Source of the DNA: an uncultured Clostridia bacterium
GTDB taxonomy: Bacteria > Bacillota > Clostridia > Oscillospirales > Oscillospiraceae
Direction of reading: 5' to 3'
Assembly: GCA_932222125.1 (NCBI GenBank)
Contig: CAKNZJ010000122.1
Coordinates: 173,686 to 237,685 of the forward strand
Length of the DNA stretch: 64,000 nt
Every line of letters begins with the position of its first letter. The first letter of the stretch is position 1. The notes beneath the pieces are model-generated. The model saw only the letters and a list, made by a program, of their open reading frames with translations, ran no database searches and was not told the DNA's origin. Shown piece after piece: positions 24,860-34,157 of this stretch. Made by a program: the position numbers and the translations under genes.

Positions 24860-27367
24860 TTAGGATTCCTCTCCCGCCGGCATGGTCTCCACCTCCTGGC
24901 TCTCCTCCCGGTCAGCCAGGGATAGGGCGATAACCCGGTCTTCCTCCTCCTTAAAACGCATCACAATGACGCCTTGGGTAGCCCGGCCCGCCATGCGAAT
25001 TCCCTCTACCGGAGTGCGGATCAGAGTGCCGGACTGAGTAACCAGCAGCAGATCCTCGCTTCCGTCCACCACCTTGATGCCCACAATTTTTCCTGTCTTG
25101 TCAGTAACCATATAGTTCTTAATGCCAAGACCACCCCGGTTGTGGACGGTATACTCCTCCACAGGGGTGCGCTTGCCGTAACCATTTTCTGTGATGGTAA
25201 GCACTCCCTTACCCGATTTTGCCCTAGCAGCACCCACCACATAGTCATTTGGCCGCAGTTTGATGCCCCGGACACCCATAGCCTGCCGCCCCAAGGGACG
25301 CACACCGCTCTCGTGGAAACAGGCAGCCATACCATCATGTGTGGCAATCAGCAGATTTTGATCTCCGTCCGTCTCTCGAACATTGATCAACTCATCCCCT
25401 TCCTCCAGGGTGATGACCCGCAGACCATTGTTGCGCAAGTTCTTTAGCAGGGAAGCGTCCATCCGTTTCACAGTCCCCCTTCGGGTGAACATGACTAGAT
25501 ACCGGCTGCCGGATATGGTGATATCCCGGGTGTGTATCATGGCGGACACCTGCTCTCCAGGCTCCACCTGGATGATGTTCACCATATTTGTACCCCGGGC
25601 TGTTCGTCCGGCCACCGGGATCTGATACCCCTTTTTACGAAATACCCTGCCTCGATTGGTAAAGAACAGGATATAGTCATGGGTGGAGGCTGTGAACACC
25701 GTTTTCACATAGTCCTCCTCTCGGGTCGCCATCCCCCTACGGCCCATGCCTCCCTTTCCCTGGGCGGCATACTCACTGGCAGATGTGCGCTTGATATACC
25801 CGTTTGCCGTCATGGTAAAGACGGACTGCTCCTCTTCAATCAAATCCTCAATATCCAAATCATTTTCGGCAAACCCGATTTCCGTCTTTCGCTCGTCGCC
25901 ATACTTGTCCCGGATTTCTGTCAGCTCATCCTTCAGCACCTGCCGCATCATGGTCTGACTGGACAAAAGCTGATTATAGTAGCCAATCTTTTCCTGCAAT
26001 TCTTTGTACTCGTTCTCTAATTTTTCCCGGTTCAATCCTTGAAGGGCGATGAGGCGCATATCACAGATGGCCTGTGCCTGCACGTCGTCCAAGCTAAACC
26101 GATTCATCAGATTTTCCTTGGCATTGTCATAGCTGGTGCGGATGATTCGGATGACCTCATCAATGTTGTCCTGGGCGATAATCAGCCCCTCTAACAGGTG
26201 AGCCCGCTCTTGGGCTTTCCGCAGATCATACTTTGTACGGCGGACCAACAGCTCCTGCTGATAAACGATGTACTCATCCAAAATCTGCCTCAAGGTTAAG
26301 ATTCTGGGCTGTTTCTGATCGTTGACCAGGGCCAAGAGAATGACACCAAAGGTGGTCTGCATTTGCGTCTGGGCAAACAGGCGGTTGAGCACCACCTGAG
26401 GATTGGAGTCCTTCTTCAACTCAATGACGATCCGCATACCATTGCGGTCCGTCTCATCCCGCATATCGGAGATACCCTCCAACCGCTTATCCTTCACCTG
26501 CTCAGCAATATTTTTGATCAGCTGCCGTTTGTTCACCTGATAGGGCAGCTCGGACACAATGATACGCACCCGATCCTTTCCAAAATCCTCAAAATCTGTT
26601 CTGGCCCGAACCATAATTTTTCCACGGCCAGTGGCATAGGCTGCACGGATTCCGCTGCGACCCAGGATAATACCTTTTGTTGGAAAATCCGGTCCCTTGA
26701 TATGCTCCATAAGATCATCCAGCGTAGCATTTTCATTGTCCAACAAGCAAATGACGGCATCGATCACCTCTCGCAGATTGTGTGGAGGTATATTGGTAGC
26801 CATGCCAACAGCAATTCCACTAGAACCATTTACCAACAGATTTGGAAAACGGCTAGGAAGGACTCTTGGTTCCTTCCTACTCTCGTCAAAATTCGGATCC
26901 CAATTGACAGTGTCCTTGTCAATATCCCGCATCATTTCGTTGGCGATCTTAGACATACGGGCCTCGGTATATCGGTAAGCCGCCGGAGGATCCCCATCCA
27001 CTGAACCAAAGTTTCCATGACCATCCACCAGGCAATAACGCATGGAAAAGCTCTGGGCCATGCGAACCAGCGCGTCATAGACAGATTGGTCTCCATGAGG
27101 ATGATAGTGGCCAAGTACGTCGCCAACGCAGGTAGCAGACTTTTTAAAGGGCTTATCACTGGTTAAACCACCCTCGTACATTGTGTAGAGAATACGGCGA
27201 TGAACGGGTTTCAGACCATCCCGCACATCGGGCAGCGCCCGTCCCACAATGACAGACATGGCATATTGGAGATAGCTGTCCTCCATCTCTTCCACCAGTT
27301 CAGATTGAGTGATGACCTGATTGGGAAACGCGATATCTTCCGGTCTGTAATCTCTGTTATGTGCCAT
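24860..27367 (-). CDS. gyrA: DNA gyrase subunit A
   Basis: GyrA is the DNA-breaking subunit of gyrase, which introduces negative supercoils. This 835-residue protein has the winged-helix and tower region, catalytic tyrosine Y133 in AAYRYTEAR, and a C-terminal beta-pinwheel with the gyrase-defining GyrA box in the form QGKGGMG. The quinolone-determining stretch reads YHPHGDQSVYDALVR, so the position equal to E. coli Ser83 is Gln94 and Asp87 is kept as Asp98. The tail is acidic. GAGGT precedes the start, 12 bases after gyrB. It is co-directional with replication. Confidence 0.97.
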   Translation of the reverse strand: MAHNRDYRPEDIAFPNQVITQSELVEEMEDSYLQYAMSVIVGRALPDVRDGLKPVHRRILYTMYEGGLTSDKPFKKSATCVGDVLGHYHPHGDQSVYDALVRMAQSFSMRYCLVDGHGNFGSVDGDPPAAYRYTEARMSKIANEMMRDIDKDTVNWDPNFDESRKEPRVLPSRFPNLLVNGSSGIAVGMATNIPPHNLREVIDAVICLLDNENATLDDLMEHIKGPDFPTKGIILGRSGIRAAYATGRGKIMVRARTDFEDFGKDRVRIIVSELPYQVNKRQLIKNIAEQVKDKRLEGISDMRDETDRNGMRIVIELKKDSNPQVVLNRLFAQTQMQTTFGVILLALVNDQKQPRILTLRQILDEYIVYQQELLVRRTKYDLRKAQERAHLLEGLIIAQDNIDEVIRIIRTSYDNAKENLMNRFSLDDVQAQAICDMRLIALQGLNREKLENEYKELQEKIGYYNQLLSSQTMMRQVLKDELTEIRDKYGDERKTEIGFAENDLDIEDLIEEEQSVFTMTANGYIKRTSASEYAAQGKGGMGRRGMATREEDYVKTVFTASTHDYILFFTNRGRVFRKKGYQIPVAGRTARGTNMVNIIQVEPGEQVSAMIHTRDITISGSRYLVMFTRRGTVKRMDASLLKNLRNNGLRVITLEEGDELINVRETDGDQNLLIATHDGMAACFHESGVRPLGRQAMGVRGIKLRPNDYVVGAARAKSGKGVLTITENGYGKRTPVEEYTVHNRGGLGIKNYMVTDKTGKIVGIKVVDGSEDLLLVTQSGTLIRTPVEGIRMAGRATQGVIVMRFKEEEDRVIALSLADREESQEVETMPAGEES

Positions 27368-27379
27368 ATTATTACCTCA

Positions 27380-29326
27380 TTAAAAATCCAGATTATCGGC
27401 GCTCTGAGCATTGCGCTCGATCCACGCCTTCCGAGGATCTACTTCTTCCCCCATGAGGACAGTGAATATCTGATCGGCAGCTACCGCATCCTCCAGTGTG
27501 ATACGGCGCAGAGTACGTCGTGCCGGGTCCATGGTAGTCTCCCAAAGCTCATGGGGATCCATCTCACCCAGGCCCTTAAACCGGTTGATGTCTACCTTCA
27601 CATTTGGGTTATCCCCCCGTAGTTCCGCGCTGATTTTGTCCCGCTCCTCATCGGAGTAAGCCACCCTCTGCTGCTTTCCCCTGGTGAGTTTATAGAGTGG
27701 CGGAACAGCGGAATAGACATAGCCCCGCTCTATGAGGGGACGCATATAGCGGAAGAAAAAGGTGAGCAGCAAGGTACGGATATGGGCGCCGTCCACGTCA
27801 GCATCCGCCATAATGATGATCTTGTGGTATCGCAACTTTTCTACATTGAATTCCTCCCCAATGCCGGCGCCCAAAGCCACGATCATAGGGTACAGTTTGT
27901 CGTTGCCGTAAATTTTGTCCGCTCTGGCCTTTTCCACATTGAGCATTTTTCCCCACATGGATAAAATAGCCTGGAAGCGGCTGTCCCTCCCTTGTATAGC
28001 CGATCCGGCAGCGGAGTCGCCCTCTACGATATATATTTCGCATAGAGCCGGATCCCGCTCGTTACAGTCCTGGAGTTTGTCAGGCATCTGACCCGACTCC
28101 AATCCGGTTTTACGGCGGACAGATTCCCTGGCCTTACGGGCCGCCTCCCTTGCCCGGGAAGCAGTGATGGCTTTCTCCAAAATAATCTTCCCTACGGCGG
28201 GGTTTTCCTCCAAAAATTGCTCCAGCTTGTCCGCCACTACATTATTGACCAGAGTACGTATCTCACTATTGCCCAATTTAGCTTTTGTTTGCCCTTCAAA
28301 TTGTGCGTCGGTCAGCTTGACTGAAATTACACAGGTGAGGCCCTCCCGGCAGTCGTCACCGGAAACCTTTTCCTCCCCCTTGAGTATATTGGCCTTTTTC
28401 CCATAGGCATTGAGCACAGTGGTGAGAGCGCGCTTAAATCCCTCTTCATGCATTCCTCCCTCAGGAGTATGCACATTGTTGGCAAAGGACACCATAATCT
28501 CATTGTAGCTATCCTGGTTATACTGCATGGCAATCTCTGCCATGGAATCTTCCTTCATTCCAGACATATAGATGACCTCGCCGTGCAGTGGGGACTTATT
28601 TTGATTGATAAACGTGACAAACTCCCGAATGCCCCCTTGATAACACATGGAGTCCTCCCGCTCCTGCCCCGGACGCCGGTCAGCCATGACAACACCAATC
28701 CCGGCGTTGAGAAAAGCCTGCTCCCGCATCCTGCGGTGGAGGGTTTCGTAGTCATATACCGTCGTCTCAAACATCTCCGGATCGGGCTGAAACACAACTT
28801 CTGTCCCTGTACGGTCGGTGGTTCCAACCACCGTCATTTCCTGGGTAATATTGCCCCGGGAGAATTTCACCTCATAAATCTGACCATTTTTATGGACCCG
28901 TACCTCCACCCACTGACTCAAGGCATTTACCACCGATGCGCCTACACCGTGCAGTCCACCGGATACTTTGTAGCCGCCGCCGCCAAATTTTCCACCGGCA
29001 TGGAGTACAGTATACACTACTTCCAGCGCTGGTCTGCCTGTCTGTGGCTGTATGTCCACGGGGATACCACGTCCATTGTCGGTAACCCGAATGATGTCTC
29101 CCTCCAATATCTCCACCGTGATGCGGTCACAATAACCGGCCAGAGCCTCGTCAATGGCATTGTCCACAATTTCATAGACTAAATGGTGCAGCCCAGAAGA
29201 TGAGGTGGAACCAATATACATACCTGGACGCTTCCGAACTGCTTCCAGTCCTTCAAGCACCTGGATTTCTGACGCTCCATACTCATGGTCTACCTGGGTG
29301 GAACCCCGTTCTAATTCTTCTGCCAT
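27380..29326 (-). CDS. gyrB: DNA gyrase subunit B
   Basis: GyrB supplies ATPase activity and the TOPRIM metal site of gyrase. The 648-residue protein has the GHKL ATPase motifs (IVDNAIDEAL, VTDNGRGIPV, GGLHGVGASVVNAL) and the TOPRIM EGDSAAGSA and DADVDGAHIRTLLL signatures. It ends in the conserved RFKGLGEM..LWETTMDP and DPRKAWIERNA segment. I placed the start at ATG 29326 with TTGGAGG upstream; a TTG at 29338 is less likely. It precedes gyrA by 12 bases. Confidence 0.97.
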   Translation of the reverse strand: MAEELERGSTQVDHEYGASEIQVLEGLEAVRKRPGMYIGSTSSSGLHHLVYEIVDNAIDEALAGYCDRITVEILEGDIIRVTDNGRGIPVDIQPQTGRPALEVVYTVLHAGGKFGGGGYKVSGGLHGVGASVVNALSQWVEVRVHKNGQIYEVKFSRGNITQEMTVVGTTDRTGTEVVFQPDPEMFETTVYDYETLHRRMREQAFLNAGIGVVMADRRPGQEREDSMCYQGGIREFVTFINQNKSPLHGEVIYMSGMKEDSMAEIAMQYNQDSYNEIMVSFANNVHTPEGGMHEEGFKRALTTVLNAYGKKANILKGEEKVSGDDCREGLTCVISVKLTDAQFEGQTKAKLGNSEIRTLVNNVVADKLEQFLEENPAVGKIILEKAITASRAREAARKARESVRRKTGLESGQMPDKLQDCNERDPALCEIYIVEGDSAAGSAIQGRDSRFQAILSMWGKMLNVEKARADKIYGNDKLYPMIVALGAGIGEEFNVEKLRYHKIIIMADADVDGAHIRTLLLTFFFRYMRPLIERGYVYSAVPPLYKLTRGKQQRVAYSDEERDKISAELRGDNPNVKVDINRFKGLGEMDPHELWETTMDPARRTLRRITLEDAVAADQIFTVLMGEEVDPRKAWIERNAQSADNLDF

Positions 29327-29417
29327 AGTTACCTCCAATGTTCAGACAGATCCAGTGCAAAACCGATGTCATTACACATGGGTCCATTGAAAAATGAAAT
29401 TCCTGTTTTGGATATAA

Positions 29418-29693
29418 TCAAACTGCTGATCGGTCAAAATCCATCTCCTCCGCCCGGCGAAGCAAAGCGGCTGTGGTCAACTGAGTGATATAAATCATGG
29501 GCTGCCCATTTCCTTCCTGACAGAGCACAAAGGATCTGGGCAAGTCATCTCCAATCACCGTCACCCTCCCTTCCCTCTCGGCCTGCTCCAAACAGCGGCG
29601 AGTGCGAAAGGACCAAGTGGTATTATCTAAGTCAAATATCCCAATGACTGCTTCTTTTGGAACAATAACCCATTGACCAAGATGGATATACAA
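29418..29693 (-). CDS. remB: Extracellular matrix regulator RemB-like (DUF370)
   Basis: This 91-residue protein matches the RemA/RemB family (MYIHLGQWVIVPKEAVIGIFDLDNTT). In B. subtilis the gene yaaB/remB occupies the same spot between recF and gyrB and acts in biofilm-matrix gene control, where RemA is a DNA-binding protein. Conserved order strengthens the call. The function in this organism is inferred. Confidence 0.85.
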   Translation of the reverse strand: MYIHLGQWVIVPKEAVIGIFDLDNTTWSFRTRRCLEQAEREGRVTVIGDDLPRSFVLCQEGNGQPMIYITQLTTAALLRRAEEMDFDRSAV

Positions 29694-29723
29694 TATTTTC
29701 CCCCGCCTTCCTAATAAAGCATT

Positions 29724-30827
29724 CTAAACCAACGTTCCTTCTTTCATATGAAACACGCTTCCCTCTTTTAATCTGGCTGATACCCCATCCTCACAACATG
29801 TAATAAACACCTGGCCATTGGCGATGTGATTGAGCACAAATTCCTGTCTTCTGGCATCCAGTTCGGATAACACATCATCCAACAGTAGCACAGGCCACTC
29901 CCCTGTTTCCTGAAAAAAAATATCCCGCGCGGCCAATTTTAGCGCCAGTACCGCAGTTCTGGTCTGCCCCTGAGAAGCATAGGATTTGGCATAGCTTCCG
30001 TCAATGTTGATAATCAATTCATCCTTGTGCGGACCAGATAGACAAGAGCGGCTGTCAATCTCCGCCTGACGGTGACGCTCCTGATGATCCAACAGCGCGG
30101 GGAGCAGTACCTTGGGCGGCTGCTCTGGATTGGTCACCGTGGATACAGTCTGATACTCCATAGTGAGATGTTCCCGATCCCCGGAGCACTCTCTGTGAAT
30201 GACTGGTGTGACCTGTTGTAACCGTTTAATAAAATGGGCCCGGTAATGAATCAAAACTGCACCGCATTGAGCCATGCGCAAAGAAAATTCATTCAATGTA
30301 TCCAACAGATCCGGATACTCTGATCCATCCCGCAAAATGCGCAGCTTGTGCTGGTAAAGCCGCTTATATTCTGCCAAGGCAATGGCATACTTTGGCCGCA
30401 ACTGACAAATACAGCTGTCCAAAAACCGCCGTCGGGCCTCCGCTCCCTCTCGGATCAGGTATAGATCCTCCGGACAAAATAGCACCGTATTGAACAGGCC
30501 GGATAACTCTCCTGCAGTTTTTAACCGAATACCGTTGGAACGAAGCTGCCGTCGGGCATGCCGGTAAAGTTCTATCTCCAGGGTAAAGTTTAATCCACGG
30601 CTTAACACTTGGCTGGTGATAAAGGCAGAATCCATCTTGTGCTGAATGAGTTCCTTATCATAGCGGGCCCGATGGGAGGATGCGGACGACAAGTACGCGA
30701 TGGCCTCCAATAGATTTGTTTTTCCCTGGGCATTTTCTCCTACAATGACGTTGACTCTCGGGTGAAATTTCGTCTCCAGATGAACGTAATTGCGAAAAAA
30801 ATCCAGGCAGATAGAATCGACCGTCAT
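29724..30827 (-). CDS. recF: DNA replication and repair protein RecF
   Basis: RecF is an SMC-like ATPase that helps load RecA at single-strand gaps with RecO and RecR. The 367 residues begin MTVDSICLDFFRNYVHLE; Walker A is VGENAQGKTNLLEA, with signature QGQTRTAVLALKLA and Walker B LLLDDVLSELDARR. The start codon overlaps the S4-domain gene stop in ATGA. A longer open frame upstream lies inside that gene. A degenerate parS-like dyad overlaps codons near the 3' end. Confidence 0.95.
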   Translation of the reverse strand: MTVDSICLDFFRNYVHLETKFHPRVNVIVGENAQGKTNLLEAIAYLSSASSHRARYDKELIQHKMDSAFITSQVLSRGLNFTLEIELYRHARRQLRSNGIRLKTAGELSGLFNTVLFCPEDLYLIREGAEARRRFLDSCICQLRPKYAIALAEYKRLYQHKLRILRDGSEYPDLLDTLNEFSLRMAQCGAVLIHYRAHFIKRLQQVTPVIHRECSGDREHLTMEYQTVSTVTNPEQPPKVLLPALLDHQERHRQAEIDSRSCLSGPHKDELIINIDGSYAKSYASQGQTRTAVLALKLAARDIFFQETGEWPVLLLDDVLSELDARRQEFVLNHIANGQVFITCCEDGVSARLKEGSVFHMKEGTLV

Positions 30828-31036
30828 TCCACCAGAAAGATTCGGCCGCCTAGGGCCACCCGATCTCCGGGACGAAGTTTTTTCCCCCGCATACTGCACA
30901 CTTGACCGTTCACCGTAACCTCTTCATTTTGAATAGCTATTTTGGCTTCACCACCGGTCTCCACCGCCCCTGTAAATTTCAACAAGGCGTCCAACCGAAT
31001 AAATTCTGTTTCAATTTTTACACATTCCTCTGCCAC
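30824..31036 (-). CDS. yaaA: S4-domain RNA-binding protein (YaaA/RlbA-like)
   Basis: This 70-residue protein is a single S4 RNA-binding domain: FIRLDALLKFTGAVETGGEAK, then VNGQ and the RPGDRV loop. It corresponds to B. subtilis yaaA between dnaN and recF. Its relatives act in ribosome assembly. It is translationally coupled to recF. Confidence 0.88.
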   Translation of the reverse strand: MAEECVKIETEFIRLDALLKFTGAVETGGEAKIAIQNEEVTVNGQVCSMRGKKLRPGDRVALGGRIFLVE

Positions 31037-31048
31037 GGCAAAATCTCC

Positions 31049-32170
31049 TTATTCTCCCGTCCGAAGCCGGACTGGCAATACCATATACAAAAAATGATGT
31101 TCGCTCTCCTCCTGAGGCAGTACTAAACATGGAGATGTGGCGGTATTTAATTCTAAACGAACTCGAGAGACCGGAGCAGCTTTTACGGCATCCAATAAAA
31201 ATCGGTTATTAAATCCGATTTCCAATCCAGCTCCATCCCCTGTAATGGGACAGCGGTCAAAGGCTGATCCAATGGCTGTCTTAGAAGAAATAGATAGAAT
31301 TCCATCTTCAAATTTACAGCGCAGCGGACTTTTTAATTTTTCATTGATAATTAAAGAGACTCTGTCAATGGAACGCTGCAGGTCTGCTGTCTCCACCTCC
31401 AACATTATTGCATTATTTTGCGGAATGGTTTGACGGTAATTGAGAAATTCTCCCTCCAACCGGCGTGCAACCAACAATGTGGATTCAATTTGGAATGTAA
31501 CATGACGATTACCCTGGGTAATGGTGACTGGTTTATCACTGTCGGCACATATTTTTTCCACCTCACTCAGGGCAGCGCCAGGAACTACAAAGGAAAAGGA
31601 GTCGCCCTGTGATTGATCCAATCTGTTTTCCCGGCGTAAAGCTAGGCGATATCCATCCACTGCTACCATAGTCAATTCTTTTTCATTTATCTCAAATAGA
31701 GCGCCGGTATGAATGGGACGGCTTTCATTGTTGCTGACAGCAAAAATCACTTGAGAAATCATAGAACGTAAATTACCTTGTGTAATGACAAAGTTTTTTC
31801 CGTCTTGAACACAAGGCAATTCCGGGTAATCTTCGTTGCTGCTTCCCATAATGTCAAAGGATGTATCTCCACAGACAATGTGGACTGAATCATTTTCAGT
31901 TGAAGTTACCGTAACAACATTGTCTGGAAAGCGCCGGAGAATTTCTCCCAATAATCTGGCTGATAATACAATAGCTCCAGGTTGGCTGACTTCTCCTTGG
32001 ATATGGGTGATAATTCCTGTTTCCAAATTGTATCCGCTGAGACGAAGTCCCGAATGGTCTGCTTCAATGAGAATGCCCTCCAATGCTTGAATGGAACTTT
32101 TTGTGGATACAACTCGTCCGGCGGTGGTGACCGCTGTTTGTAATATTGCCTTTTCACAGGAGAATTTCAT
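31049..32170 (-). CDS. dnaN: DNA polymerase III beta clamp
   Basis: DnaN is the ring-shaped sliding clamp that tethers polymerase III to DNA. The 373 residues begin MKFSCEKAILQTAV and contain three similar clamp domains; conserved landmarks include DGYRLALR and the C-terminal YMVLPVRLR. Low G+C for this window, with AT-rich third positions. Its upstream gap to dnaA holds the origin unwinding region, as in B. subtilis. Confidence 0.96.
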   Translation of the reverse strand: MKFSCEKAILQTAVTTAGRVVSTKSSIQALEGILIEADHSGLRLSGYNLETGIITHIQGEVSQPGAIVLSARLLGEILRRFPDNVVTVTSTENDSVHIVCGDTSFDIMGSSNEDYPELPCVQDGKNFVITQGNLRSMISQVIFAVSNNESRPIHTGALFEINEKELTMVAVDGYRLALRRENRLDQSQGDSFSFVVPGAALSEVEKICADSDKPVTITQGNRHVTFQIESTLLVARRLEGEFLNYRQTIPQNNAIMLEVETADLQRSIDRVSLIINEKLKSPLRCKFEDGILSISSKTAIGSAFDRCPITGDGAGLEIGFNNRFLLDAVKAAPVSRVRLELNTATSPCLVLPQEESEHHFLYMVLPVRLRTGE

Positions 32171-32213
32171 GGTGAACTCCTTTCTTTTTTATTAGGAAAA
32201 GAATTTATAAAAA

Positions 32214-32251
32214 TTAGAAGTAGTAGTAGGGGGTGTGGATATTGTGGAAAC
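32214..32251. other. oriC: oriC basal unwinding region: DnaA-trios, G spacer and tandem DnaA boxes
   Basis: Two DnaA boxes stand head to tail: TGTGGATAT (32234-32242, 8 of 9) and TGTGGAAAC (32243-32251, 7 of 9). Next to them is a G spacer (32230-32233). Read 3' to 5' from there come GAT GAT GAT GAA GAT (32229 down to 32215), the DnaA-trio pattern that DnaA uses to open single-stranded DNA. A/T-rich sequence follows (AATTTATAAAAATTAG). This is the order described for Bacillus basal unwinding systems, and the location between dnaA and dnaN also agrees. Confidence 0.85.
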
Positions 32252-32344
32252 TGAAAAAAATACTAGTATTTACAAGAAAAACAGGTGAAAAGAAAGATAA
32301 ACAAAAATTCCTCATTCTTTCACATAAAATCAGTGGAGGTAAGA

Positions 32345-32353
32345 GTTTCCACA
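32345..32353. promoter_or_regulatory. Degenerate DnaA box
   Basis: GTTTCCACA, 7 of 9 against TTATCCACA, in the dnaA-dnaN gap, opposite orientation to the pair at 32234. Confidence 0.5.
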
Positions 32354-32379
32354 AAGATACACAGCACAACCAGAAATAT

Positions 32380-32388
32380 TGTGGAAAA
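32380..32388. promoter_or_regulatory. DnaA box
   Basis: TGTGGAAAA, 8 of 9 against TGTGGATAA, same orientation as the pair at 32234 and 37 bases after the dnaA stop codon. Confidence 0.65.
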
Positions 32389-32425
32389 ATTGGGGATTAA
32401 TTTGAAAACAATAGACGGGTGATTT

Positions 32426-33739
32426 CTAGTAGGCGGAGTTTACCGCGTTGGTGATATCCCGGATAATCTCGGATAATTCAGGCTGCTCTTTCATCATTTT
32501 TTCCGCCCGATTGATGGCGTTGAGGACAGTGGAGTGATGACGGCCGCTGAATTGATGGCCGATCTCCTGAAGGGAGAGCTGGGTCATCTCTCGGATAATA
32601 TACATGGCCACATTGCGGGCAGTAGCGACTTCCTTGCTTTGGCTTTGACCTCGGATCACAGTGCTGTCCAGTTCATAGAAGCGGGCTACTTCTTGGATGA
32701 TGGTGTCGGCAGAAGGGAGAAAGTTTTCCTTTGCCCGGAGAATATCCCGCACTGCCCGGATGGTGGTTTCTACATCCACCTGCTCTCCCATCAATTCCTG
32801 AAAGGCCATGATTTTGTTTACTACGCCTTCAATTTGACGGACATTGGAGGTGATATTTTCCGCCACATAGGACAGCACTGGATCTGGAAGGGAAATACCT
32901 CGCTCCAAGGCCTTATTTTTTAACAGAGCCACTCGGGTTTCATAGTCTGGGGGTTGAATGTCGGCAGGAAGTCCTTGTTCAAACCGGGTGCGAAGCCGCT
33001 GTTCTAAACGAAGCATTTCTTGGGGCGGCCGGTCGGAGGTGAATACAATCTGCTTTTTTTGTTGGTACAGGGTATTAAAGGTATGGAATAATTCCTCTTC
33101 ACTGGAATCCTTTCCCGCGATGAACTGAACGTCATCCATGAGAAACACGTCTACACTGCGGTATTTATCCCGAAATTCCTGCATATCTCTGTGACGGCTC
33201 AATCCGGTAATCAGTTCATTAACAAAGTCCTCACTTTGAATGTATAGGATACGGAAAGCAGGATTATTTTGATGAATCCGGTTGGCTATAGCGTGGAGCA
33301 GATGAGTTTTGCCAAGGCCAGACTGTCCGTAAATAAACAGCGGGTTATAGGTACCTCCCGGCTCGTTGGCTACCTTTTCCGCAGCGGTGAATGCAAACTT
33401 GTTGGTGGAACCCACCACAAACCGCTCAAAGGTATATTTTTCTGACTCAGAACTGCTGGTGCCGGGCTGTTTGATTTCGTAAGCTTCCCGTTCCTCAGGT
33501 AGGAGAAGAGCTACATCTACGTCAAAAGAAAATAACTCCCGCAACGCGTTTTGTACCACAGGTAAAAATCGGGAATGAATAATGTTTCGTTTAAAGTCGG
33601 TAGGTACACACAAAACCAGCTTGGTTTCCTCCAGGGCGATAGCTTGAACATCCCCAAACCAGGTATCAATGGAGACGGTGGTCATCTCTGTCTCCATTAA
33701 ACTCTTTATCTTTTCCCAAATATCAGCAGCGGATCTCAT
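32426..33739 (-). CDS. dnaA: Chromosomal replication initiator DnaA
   Basis: DnaA binds DnaA boxes at oriC, assembles as an ATP filament and melts the origin. The 437 residues comprise N-terminal domain I (IWEKIKSLMETEMTTVSIDTW), a short linker, the AAA+ domain and the C-terminal DNA-binding domain. The AAA+ domain has Walker A GQSGLGKTHLLHA and Walker B VFLMDDVQF. The DNA-binding domain carries the signature FSGRHHSTVLNAI. GAGGAGG lies 7 bases before the start. It has its own promoter and no strong DnaA boxes upstream, so autoregulation via boxes is not evident. Confidence 0.97.
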   Translation of the reverse strand: MRSAADIWEKIKSLMETEMTTVSIDTWFGDVQAIALEETKLVLCVPTDFKRNIIHSRFLPVVQNALRELFSFDVDVALLLPEEREAYEIKQPGTSSSESEKYTFERFVVGSTNKFAFTAAEKVANEPGGTYNPLFIYGQSGLGKTHLLHAIANRIHQNNPAFRILYIQSEDFVNELITGLSRHRDMQEFRDKYRSVDVFLMDDVQFIAGKDSSEEELFHTFNTLYQQKKQIVFTSDRPPQEMLRLEQRLRTRFEQGLPADIQPPDYETRVALLKNKALERGISLPDPVLSYVAENITSNVRQIEGVVNKIMAFQELMGEQVDVETTIRAVRDILRAKENFLPSADTIIQEVARFYELDSTVIRGQSQSKEVATARNVAMYIIREMTQLSLQEIGHQFSGRHHSTVLNAINRAEKMMKEQPELSEIIRDITNAVNSAY

Positions 33740-33778
33740 GGCTGGGCCTCCTCAGGGCAGACATATCGTATCTGGAAT

Positions 33779-33807
33779 ATTATATCAAAACTGGACTGAA
33801 AGGACAA
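33779..33807 (-). promoter_or_regulatory. dnaA promoter
   Basis: On the minus strand TTGTCC (33807-33802) and TATAAT (33784-33779) with a 17-base spacer, about 40 bases before the dnaA start. Confidence 0.75.
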
Positions 33808-33981
33808 GGTTTTCTTTTTTATAATGTAGAGTTATTTTATAGAAATTTTAAAAAAATAGAGAAAAACGGAAACTGAATTAGAAAAATAAAAGATAGTTTC
33901 TATGGGGGTTCCATGTTGACCTAATTTATATGGTAGAGGCCTCTGTTTGTAGAAAAGATGATATATTTTTCAATTTTTTAA

Positions 33982-34010
33982 TTGACACACTTGTAGAAGT
34001 CATGTATAAT
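33982..34010 (+). promoter_or_regulatory. rpmH promoter
   Basis: TTGACA and TATAAT, perfect hexamers with a 17-base spacer. The leader to rpmH is about 140 bases. Confidence 0.9.
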
Positions 34011-34113
34011 TTTTTAACACATGATTTTTATTATTAAAATGTGTTACTTTTGACTACACCATCCGATATTCCGGAATTCCGGATATCTCAAAGGGTTGGA
34101 TGTTGTAAAGGGC

Positions 34114-34130
34114 GATGCTCCGGCAGAAAG
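34114..34130 (+). repeat. Leader motif copy 1, before rpmH
   Basis: GATGCTCCGGCAGAAAG, matching 15 of 17 bases with a second copy at 34414 before rnpA. It lies inside a GGGC...GCCC helix. Function unknown. Confidence 0.5.
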
Positions 34131-34157
34131 CCCATGTTTGACAGGAGGTGTTCCCAC

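Larger units (their letters stand above)
33740..34157. other. Divergent dnaA-rpmH intergenic region
   Basis: This 418-base AT-rich region holds the dnaA promoter on minus and the rpmH promoter on plus, but I find no good DnaA box in it. A poly-purine/AT stretch lies at 33830-33900. The origin activity therefore seems concentrated on the dnaN side of dnaA rather than split over both sides. Confidence 0.6.

Noticed and set aside
28448..29182. 244-codon open frame antisense to gyrB
   Set aside because: Shadow of gyrB: no family, odd composition, and the conserved gyrase motifs occupy the other strand.
29740..29755. parS-like dyad in the 3' end of recF (TTTCATATGAAA core)
   Set aside because: It matches the parS consensus at only 13 of 16 positions, with changes at both central bases, and its sequence is explained by coding for FHMK.
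33740..34157. DnaA boxes upstream of dnaA
   Set aside because: No sequence within one or two mismatches of TTATCCACA was found there; the convincing boxes lie only downstream of dnaA.
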